Assembly: GCA_021827805.1 (NCBI GenBank)
Contig: JAKAUG010000222.1
Span: 1 to 5,074, forward strand
DNA length: 5,074 bases
Direction of reading: 5' to 3'
Origin: Bacillota bacterium
Lineage (GTDB): Bacteria > Bacillota > Sulfobacillia > RBS10-35 > JAJYVN01
The notes beneath the pieces were generated by a model, which was not told the origin of the DNA, did no database searches, and saw nothing but the letters and a program-made list of their open reading frames with translations. This document shows, piece after piece, positions 1-3,996 of this stretch. The translations under genes were made by a program, and so were the position numbers. Numbering within the stretch: position 1 is the stretch's first letter; every line of letters begins with the position of its first letter.

Positions 1-430
1 GCACGCGCCGGCAGGCACCGCTCGAGCAGAGCAGGGCAGCCAGGCCCAGGCCCTCAGCGAAGGTGCCGCAGGCGCTGAACAGCCCCAGCAGCGGGATGTC
101 CAGGTCGCGGGCGGCAAAGGAGCTGGCCACCGTCTGGTCCAGCAGATCCCCAGCCAGCAGGAGGTCGAAGTCGCCCTCCCTCCAACCGAGCTTGGCGCTC
201 AGCTGGGTGAAGGCGCGCCGCACCAGGGCGCTCTCGGCCTGCTCCCAGGTCCGGCAGCCGAGCAGATGGTCCGGGGTGACCTCGTCGAACTTGGCGCCGA
301 GCGGCCCCCGTCCCTCGGTCGGTCCGGCCACCGTCGCAACGCCCGCCACGACCGCCCCCGTTATGGACATCGTGCGGTCGCGCCTGTGCGGCTCCGCCCA
401 CCGGCGGACATCGAGTACGGCCTGGCTCAT
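1..430 (-). CDS. spoVAD: Stage V sporulation protein AD (SpoVAD), N-terminal part, cut by the window edge
   Basis: SpoVAD is a thiolase/ketoacyl-synthase-fold protein that binds dipicolinic acid and works with the SpoVA membrane proteins to take Ca-DPA into the forespore. Only the first 143 codons are present; the family is about 340 residues. Recognisable blocks are AGPTEGRGPLGAKFDE (residues 35-50; B. subtilis has AGPKEKDGPLGSLFD), LLLAGDLLDQTVASSFAAR (about 90-108; LLLAGDLLNQNVTANFVAR in B. subtilis) and FSACGTFAEG (118-127), the equivalent of the FGACST segment with its cysteine at residue 121. The ATG at 430 was chosen because a run of seven G (436-442) lies five bases upstream; a second in-frame ATG at codon 21 would leave a head closer to the usual length. 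The gene follows spoVAC by 51 bp in the same transcript. Identity is firm, the exact start less so. Confidence 0.93.
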   Translation of the reverse strand, partial: MSQAVLDVRRWAEPHRRDRTMSITGAVVAGVATVAGPTEGRGPLGAKFDEVTPDHLLGCRTWEQAESALVRRAFTQLSAKLGWREGDFDLLLAGDLLDQTVASSFAARDLDIPLLGLFSACGTFAEGLGLAALLCSSGACRRV

Positions 431-481
431 CGCGACCCCCCCATCGGTCTTGCGAGGTGCGGCGGTTCTTGCGGTCGGCCA

Positions 482-949
482 TCAGGTCCCCCTGGGGATG
501 TGCAGGCCAAGGAGCAGATAGATGGCGCCCACGAGCGCGCTGGCGATAACCCCGAAGGCGATCACCGGTCCGGCGATGCTGAACATGCGGGTCCCGACGC
601 CCAGGACCCAGCCCTCGCGGCGGAACTCCATCGCCGGGGCCACCACCGCGTTGGAGAACCCGGAGACGGGCAGGGAGGCCCCCATGCCCGCGAGCCGCGC
701 GATTTCGTCATACACCCCAAGGGCGGTCAGGGCCGCCCCCCCGAAGATCACCGCCACGGCGGTGAGCGCGCCGGCCCGCTCCGGGGGCATCCCGGAACGC
801 AGAAGCCGGTTCATGAAGATCTGCCCGAGGGAACAGATGGCGCCGCCGATGACGAACGCCAGCACGGTGTTCCGCAACACCGGCACCCTGGGGGTGTGCC
901 GCTTGACCAAGCTTTGGTACATCCTGGCCTGGTCCGCGCTCGCACGCAC
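482..949 (-). CDS. spoVAC: Stage V sporulation protein AC (SpoVAC), spore membrane channel protein
   Basis: SpoVAC is an integral membrane protein of the forespore inner membrane needed for Ca-DPA uptake; the B. subtilis protein has been reported to behave as a mechanosensitive channel. The product is 155 residues (B. subtilis about 150). It starts with a hydrophilic, basic segment (YQSLVKRHTPRVPVLRN, residues 11-27), followed by hydrophobic stretches at about 27-47, 60-84 and 124-149. Between the last two lies the SpoVAC/SpoVAE family block: GMGASLPVSGFSNAVV (about 88-103), then an acidic EFRREG segment and SIAGPVIAFG. The GTG at 949 was chosen over the ATG at 922 because a perfect GGAGGT lies seven bases in front of it. 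SpoVAEB shares the fold, but the N-terminal head and the position directly before spoVAD favour SpoVAC. The dodecin stop codon lies 20 bp upstream, so the two genes are almost certainly co-transcribed. Confidence 0.93.
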   Translation of the reverse strand: MRASADQARMYQSLVKRHTPRVPVLRNTVLAFVIGGAICSLGQIFMNRLLRSGMPPERAGALTAVAVIFGGAALTALGVYDEIARLAGMGASLPVSGFSNAVVAPAMEFRREGWVLGVGTRMFSIAGPVIAFGVIASALVGAIYLLLGLHIPRGT

Positions 950-956
950 CGCGCCC

Positions 957-962
957 ACCTCC
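957..962 (-). promoter_or_regulatory. Shine-Dalgarno of spoVAC
   Basis: The minus strand reads GGAGGT here, with seven bases to the GTG at 949. This fixes the spoVAC start nine codons upstream of the first ATG. The site sits in the 20 bp gap after the dodecin stop codon. Confidence 0.8.
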
Positions 963-969
963 CACGCCG

Positions 970-1185
970 TCAAGCCTTGCGTCGGTTGTTGTCCACGGCA
1001 AAGGCCACCTTCACGTTGGCGGTGAAGCTGGCGATCTCGCCGTCGCGCACGTCCGCCGTCATGTTGGACACCTCGAGGCCCGTGATGTGATCCACCGTCC
1101 GCGCCGCCTCGCGCAGCGCGTTCTCCGCCGCCTGCTGCCAGGACTCGTTGCTGGTGCCCACCAGTTCCAGGACCTTGATCACCAC
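970..1185 (-). CDS. Dodecin-family small protein inside the spoVA operon
   Basis: Dodecins are about 70-residue beta-alpha-beta-beta proteins that assemble into hollow dodecamers. Classical members store flavins between paired tryptophans; a divergent branch lacks this tryptophan and includes the calcium-binding mycobacterial protein Rv0379. The 71-residue product has the family layout: a first strand VIKVLELVGTS (2-12), a helix from NESWQQAAENALREAART (13-30), the turn HITGLEV (33-39), and two strands ending in TANVKVAFAV (55-64). In flavin dodecins the matching turn reads HLDWFEV; here glycine 36 occupies the tryptophan position, so flavin stacking of the classical kind is unlikely. The start is the first of two adjacent GTG codons, eight bases after GGAGG (1194-1198); the longer frame back to 1224 would add 13 non-family residues. 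The gene lies 20 bp before spoVAC. The family call is strong; the ligand is unknown. Confidence 0.88.
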   Translation of the reverse strand: MVIKVLELVGTSNESWQQAAENALREAARTVDHITGLEVSNMTADVRDGEIASFTANVKVAFAVDNNRRKA

Positions 1186-1254
1186 GGCCGTCCCCTCCCC
1201 CCCGCATGCACATGCGCCGTACACTGTGCCCCACTTGCGGCGCCGCCATGCCCC

Positions 1255-1568
1255 TCAAGCACAGGAGGGCGACGGCCGGGGCGCGAGCATCCAGGCCAGG
1301 GCACCGGCGCTCTTGGCGAAGTTCAGCGCCAGCCTCAGAGGCGGCGGGTAGCGACCAAGGCCGAGTCGGTCTCCGGCCAGCACCAGCGTCTCGGCCAAGC
1401 CCGCGCTCCACGACACGCCGCACCCCTCCCGAGGCCGAGCGGCACGGCGCCAGGCCAGACCAGCAGGCAAAGCCTGAAGAGCCTGCCGGCCGCACCCGCC
1501 CGTGGCACCAGGGCCCACAGGGAACGGCGGCTCCCGACGGCCAGCACCACCGCGAGTGCGGCCCTCAA
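1255..1568 (-). pseudogene. Possible frameshifted remnant of spoVAB
   Basis: No single frame encodes a protein here, but two successive minus-strand frames carry SpoVAB-like features at the position where Bacillus has spoVAB. The first, from a TTG at 1568, reads RAALAVVLAVG and later RLFRLCLLVWPGAVPLGLG, hydrophobic and G/C-ending at third positions. The second, in the next frame down to the TGA at 1255, contains AGLAETLVLAGDRLGLG and then LRLALNFAKSAGALAWML. This resembles the SpoVAB C-terminus (B. subtilis: AALTEVLNVFPILAKRIGV, then ALVFGKVLGSLFHW). The span is 314 bp, so one missing base, probably at about 1405-1440, would join the frames into about 104 codons against about 141 in B. subtilis. 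It is either a decayed gene or a sequencing or assembly error. The similarity was judged by eye and is weak. Confidence 0.35.
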
Positions 1569-2003
1569 GGGTTCCGCCGCAGGTCGTCGCGCCAGTGCGC
1601 GCGGGCTGGCGTGGGGGCGGGAAAGCGCCAGCTCGACCGGAACCGGATCACCGGAGCCATTGCCGGGCAGGGGGATGAGACCCGGATTTCGCCGTGTACC
1701 GCGTCAGCCCCCAAAGGCTCAGAGGGACGAACCACAGCGCCGCAACCGAAAGGTGCGTGCGATGCGCGGGCCGCGTGCATGAGACCACGGGCATCGGGTC
1801 GGACCCATGCGAAATTGAGGTTAAAGATAGGGCAGCGCACCGAGCCTGAGCCCCCGGGCGTTGCGATGTTGAGCGCCAGCGGGCGGCCGGAGCGCCACGC
1901 ACAAGCCCCTCTGGTCCCTCCCCCGCGTCGCCGGCATGGCCCTGAGCGGCGTGGCACTTCAGCGGCGTGGTGCACGCGCGACGGAGCGGACAGACGCCGC
2001 GGA
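1569..2003. other. Region without an intact gene, in the spoVAA position
   Basis: About 435 bp between the small membrane ORF and the SpoVAB-like remnant hold no convincing reading frame on either strand. With the remnant and the 69 bp before the dodecin gene, the whole gene-free stretch is about 820 bp; the slot from the sigF stop to the dodecin start is about 1,075 bp, close to the combined size of spoVAA plus spoVAB in Bacillus. One minus frame ends PAPTPARAHWRDDLRRNP at a TGA (1567-1565) that overlaps the TTG of the remnant as TTGA. This faintly recalls the charged SpoVAA tail, but upstream in that frame nothing looks like SpoVAA. The stretch also holds a lower-GC patch (about 1811-1831), an imperfect hairpin (1791-1810), and two copies of AGCGGCGTGG (1945-1954, 1961-1970). 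Confidence 0.5.
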
Positions 2004-2177
2004 TCAAACCCGCGTGGCGTCCAGGGCCCGTTGTGCCAGGACCAGGACCGCCCCGGTGGGAGCGGCGCCCGCCCCGCGCCAGCGCGCGCGCCACCAGAGT
2101 CCGCCGCTCAGGGCCAGGATGCCAAGCAGCAACAGTGCGGCCAGGGCGCGCCACAGGCGCGCTTCCATCGTGACCAT
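2004..2177 (-). CDS. Small single-pass membrane protein of unknown function
   Basis: This 57-residue ORF follows sigF and is not a family I recognise. It begins MVTMEARLWR, has one clear hydrophobic segment (about residues 8-24, ALAALLLLGILALSGG core), then a tryptophan- and arginine-rich border (WWRARWRG) and a short C-terminal tail (GAVLVLAQRALDATRV). The positive residues after the helix suggest an inside-facing C-terminus. Third codon positions are strongly G/C, as in the neighbouring genes, which supports real coding. The frame is also open to an ATG at 2219, but the forespore-type promoter at 2223-2252 would start RNA at about 2216, after that ATG, so I chose the ATG at 2177, which follows a G-rich run. 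An ATG at 2168 is also possible. It occupies the place where spoVAA begins in Bacillus but shows no SpoVAA features. Confidence 0.5.
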   Translation of the reverse strand: MVTMEARLWRALAALLLLGILALSGGLWWRARWRGAGAAPTGAVLVLAQRALDATRV

Positions 2178-2222
2178 GCCCACCGCCCCCCACCCCTGGG
2201 TCCGGGCCCAAGGACGCATGCC

Positions 2223-2252
2223 CAGTATGCGGAGCTGGGCGGTCCGGCATGC
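2223..2252 (-). promoter_or_regulatory. Candidate sigma-G/sigma-F promoter for the spoVA part of the cluster
   Basis: On the minus strand GCATG (2252-2248) and CATACTG (2229-2223) are separated by exactly 18 bases. The B. subtilis sigma-G consensus is GMATR-N18-CATWMTA, so the -35 matches at all five positions and the -10 at six of seven. It begins eight bases after the sigF stop codon, where Bacillus has the sigma-G promoter of spoVA. It would drive the small membrane ORF, the dodecin gene, spoVAC and spoVAD in the forespore. Sigma-F and sigma-G consensus sequences overlap, so the exact factor is open. The assignment assumes that the Bacillus consensus holds in this lineage. Confidence 0.5.
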
Positions 2253-2260
2253 GGCCGGGC

Positions 2261-3055
2261 TCAGGTCGGGGGCGGACCCTGCCAGAGTTGGCGCAGGGCC
2301 TGCAGCGCTCGCTTCTCCACCCGCGAGACCTGCGGCTGCGAGAGGCCGAGGAGGGCTCCGACCTCCGCCTGGGACCGATCGCGGAAGTATCGCAGCACGA
2401 GCACCATGCGCTCGCGTGGTTCCAGGCGCCCGAGCAGGGTGCGCAGCAGCGCCGTGTCCGCGGCGGCCACACCGGGGGCCGCCAGCCGCTCATGCCAGGG
2501 GTGCCCCTCCGCGGACCCAGCGCCCTCGTCCAGGGAGGCCGGCCGGCGTCCGGCCTCCAGGGCCAGCGCCAGATCACCCATGGACACCCCGAGCTTGGCG
2601 GCCACCTCATCGGCGGTGGCCGCCCGGCCGAACTCGGCGGAGAGCGCGTCCTCGGCGCGGCGCGCCCGCTGCGCCAGGGCCAGGGCGCCACGGCCAAGCC
2701 CCGGAGGCGCCTGATCGCGCAGGTGCCGCTGCACCTCGCCAAGGATGAGGGGCACCGCATAGGTGGAAAAGCGGGTGCCACGCTCAAGATCAAAGCGGTC
2801 CACTGCCTTGACCAATCCGACGCAGCCGACCTGGAAGAGCTCCTCGAATTCCTGCCCGGTGAAGCGGTAGCGATGCACCACGTGGCGCACCAGATTCAGG
2901 TTGGAGGTGATCAGGCGCTCCCGCGCGGCCGCATCCCCGGCCGCGACGAGGCGAAAGAGTCGGACCATCTCGGCCTGCCGCAGGGTGCCGGGGCGCTTGG
3001 CCACCGGACGGCGCCTGCGGGTCACGCGACGACGCCCCAGGGTGTGCGCCTTCAC
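2261..3055 (-). CDS. sigF: RNA polymerase sporulation sigma factor SigF (SpoIIAC)
   Basis: Sigma-F is the first forespore-specific sigma factor, held inactive by SpoIIAB until septation. The 264-residue product (B. subtilis 255) has region 2 at about 47-114, including EELFQVGCVGLVKAVDRFDL (71-90) and RFSTYAVPLILGEVQRHLRD (95-114). Region 3 follows, then region 4 with the helix-turn-helix SQAEVGALLGLSQPQVSRVE (228-247). Sigma-G is similar, but position after spoIIAB identifies sigma-F. Two oddities are visible. The N-terminal tail is arginine-rich (GRRRVTRRRR, 7-16). The KVSRS segment just after region 2.4, usual in sigma-F and sigma-G, is replaced by GLGRG (119-123). The start is GTG at 3055, overlapping the spoIIAB stop as GTGA, which suggests translational coupling; a GTG at codon 11 is an alternative. 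Confidence 0.95.
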   Translation of the reverse strand: MKAHTLGRRRVTRRRRPVAKRPGTLRQAEMVRLFRLVAAGDAAARERLITSNLNLVRHVVHRYRFTGQEFEELFQVGCVGLVKAVDRFDLERGTRFSTYAVPLILGEVQRHLRDQAPPGLGRGALALAQRARRAEDALSAEFGRAATADEVAAKLGVSMGDLALALEAGRRPASLDEGAGSAEGHPWHERLAAPGVAAADTALLRTLLGRLEPRERMVLVLRYFRDRSQAEVGALLGLSQPQVSRVEKRALQALRQLWQGPPPT

Positions 3056-3522
3056 CGGCGGTCCCGGGCGGCAGCCGCCGGCTCCTTGCGCATGCGGACC
3101 AGGGTCCCCCTGCCGGGGACGGACTCCACCTCCAGCTGATCGGTGAATTGCTCCATGAAGGTGAAGCCCATGCCCACGTGGTCCGGATCTGGCGAGGTGG
3201 TGTAGTCGGGCTGGCGCGCCAGGGCGATGTCCGCGATCCCCACCCCCCAGTCCTGGACCTCGACCACGACGCCTCCTGCCTCCAGGCGCGCGCGCACCTG
3301 CACGCGTCCGGGCGCGCGGGTCGGATAGGCGTGCAGCGCGCAGTTGCCCACGGCCTCCGCCACGGCGACCTTGAGCTGCTCCAACTCGTCCAGGGTGAAG
3401 GGCAACGCGGCGGCGAAGACGGCCACCGTCACCCTGCAGATCTCGGCGCTCTCGGGGAGGCTCGGCAGGGCCATCTCCAACCAGGGGTCCATCGACATCA
3501 CCGCGCGTGCACCGTCAGCCAT
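3052..3522 (-). CDS. spoIIAB: Anti-sigma-F factor and serine kinase SpoIIAB
   Basis: SpoIIAB binds and inhibits sigma-F and phosphorylates SpoIIAA, using a GHKL-type ATP-binding fold. The product is 156 residues (B. subtilis 146). The N box is EAVGNCALHAY (56-66), with E56 and N60 in the usual catalytic and Mg-binding places. The G1 box is DWGVGI (91-96), where tryptophan replaces the glutamate of the B. subtilis DEGLGI. The G2 box is VGMGFTFMEQF (116-126). CRVTVAVF (29-36) matches RVTVASF of B. subtilis, whose arginine (R20) contacts sigma-F; here this is R30. ATG 3522 overlaps the spoIIAA stop by eight bases (ATGGCTGA), with GGAGGT (3534-3539) eleven bases upstream. In-frame ATGs at codons 9 and 11 would give a head of more usual length but lack a clear ribosome site. 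Confidence 0.96.
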   Translation of the reverse strand: MADGARAVMSMDPWLEMALPSLPESAEICRVTVAVFAAALPFTLDELEQLKVAVAEAVGNCALHAYPTRAPGRVQVRARLEAGGVVVEVQDWGVGIADIALARQPDYTTSPDPDHVGMGFTFMEQFTDQLEVESVPGRGTLVRMRKEPAAAARDRR

Positions 3523-3865
3523 CGATGCCCGCCACCTCCCCCAGGGCCGCGCGCTCGCTCGGATAGACCGCCACCGTTCGCCCGAGGGCGGCCATATCCA
3601 GCACGGTGCGGGCCACGCCGCTCGGTGGCACCAGCACCACCTGACGGTCCCTTTCTTTCCAGCGACGCACCCGGCCCAGGATCGCCCCGAGTCCGGTCGA
3701 GTCCAGGAAGGTCACCCGGCTCAGATTGAGGACGACCCGCTGCTGCGCACTGGCGGCCACCAACTCGTCCACCTTGTCGCGGAAGGCACCGGCCGTGCGC
3801 ACATCCAACTCGCCGCCCACGCGGACGACGAGCGTGCCCACCCGCTCCTGGCGCGTGATTTGCAC
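3515..3865 (-). CDS. spoIIAA: Anti-sigma-F factor antagonist SpoIIAA
   Basis: SpoIIAA is the single-domain STAS protein that, when unphosphorylated, displaces sigma-F from SpoIIAB; SpoIIAB inactivates it by phosphorylation and SpoIIE reactivates it. The product is 116 residues from the GTG (118 from an ATG two codons earlier; B. subtilis 117). The STAS pattern is clear: VGTLVVRVGGELDVRTA near the start, VVLNLSRVTFLDSTGLGAIL in the middle, and VLDMAALGRTVAVYPSE near the end. In FLDSTGLG the serine after the aspartate is the phosphorylation site by analogy with B. subtilis Ser58; it is residue 56 here, or 58 if the ATG is used. GGAGG at 3872-3876 touches the ATG at 3871 but lies six bases before the GTG at 3865, so the GTG is preferred. 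It is the first gene of the spoIIA unit. Confidence 0.95.
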   Translation of the reverse strand: MQITRQERVGTLVVRVGGELDVRTAGAFRDKVDELVAASAQQRVVLNLSRVTFLDSTGLGAILGRVRRWKERDRQVVLVPPSGVARTVLDMAALGRTVAVYPSERAALGEVAGIDG

Positions 3866-3871
3866 GCCCAT

Positions 3872-3876
3872 CCTCC
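3872..3876 (-). promoter_or_regulatory. Shine-Dalgarno of spoIIAA
   Basis: The minus strand reads GGAGG, within a longer G run. Spacing is zero to the ATG at 3871 and six bases to the GTG at 3865. This argues for the GTG as the true start of spoIIAA. Confidence 0.65.
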
Positions 3877-3901
3877 CCCCGGGGTCGCATCTGGGCCGGC
3901 C

Positions 3902-3928
3902 TTTCTGCGGTCGAACAGGCTTCCCTGC
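3902..3928 (-). promoter_or_regulatory. Candidate sigma-H promoter of the spoIIA operon
   Basis: On the minus strand GCAGGGAAG (3928-3920), an 11-base spacer and GCAGAAA (3908-3902) resemble the Bacillus sigma-H consensus RNAGGAWWW-N11-12-RNNGAAT, with two mismatches in the -35 and one in the -10. It lies in the roughly 125 bp between dacF and spoIIAA, about 25 bp upstream of the spoIIAA ribosome site. B. subtilis spoIIA has its sigma-H promoter in this interval. No other gene or terminator is visible in the interval, so read-through from dacF is also possible. Confidence 0.4.
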
Positions 3929-3996
3929 TGACGCGTTTCGCGCCCAGAGGCCGCCGGGCCTTGGCCACCAGGGCCCGGCGCGTGTCGAGCGATTGA

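Noticed and set aside
54..482. A 142-codon minus-strand frame beginning at the spoVAC stop codon
   Set aside because: It overlaps spoVAD in another frame, has Arg/Gly-rich shadow composition, and the SpoVAD match is in the frame starting at 430.
482..1495. A 337-codon minus-strand frame ending with SpoVAC
   Set aside because: Only the last 155 codons match SpoVAC; the upstream part runs out of frame through the dodecin gene. The GTG at 949 with a perfect ribosome site is the true start.
1945..1970. Two copies of AGCGGCGTGG as a possible tandem repeat or CRISPR-like unit
   Set aside because: There are only two 10-base copies, 16 bases apart, in GC-rich DNA, with no further units. This is within chance expectation.
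2178..2219. Extending the small membrane ORF to the ATG at 2219
   Set aside because: It has no ribosome site, and the predicted transcript start (about 2216) lies downstream of this ATG.
2242..2260. Stem-loop (CCGGC/GCCGG core) directly after the sigF stop, read as a terminator
   Set aside because: It has a short stem, a small loop and no T-run after it on the minus strand. It overlaps the -35 of the forespore-type promoter, which explains the site better.
1206..2714. Long plus-strand open frame of about 500 codons across the slot and sigF
   Set aside because: It runs antisense through sigF, its text is low-complexity Arg/Pro/Gly/Ala as expected of a GC-rich shadow, and it has no ribosome site or recognisable domain. 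Its opening LCPTCGAAM looks like half a zinc ribbon, but there is only one CxxC pair.
1648..2793. A 381-codon minus-strand frame across sigF and the slot
   Set aside because: It is a different frame from sigF over the sigF region and is Arg/Pro/Ser-rich shadow text. Its end (ALWFVPLSLWGL) is hydrophobic, but no family match is seen.
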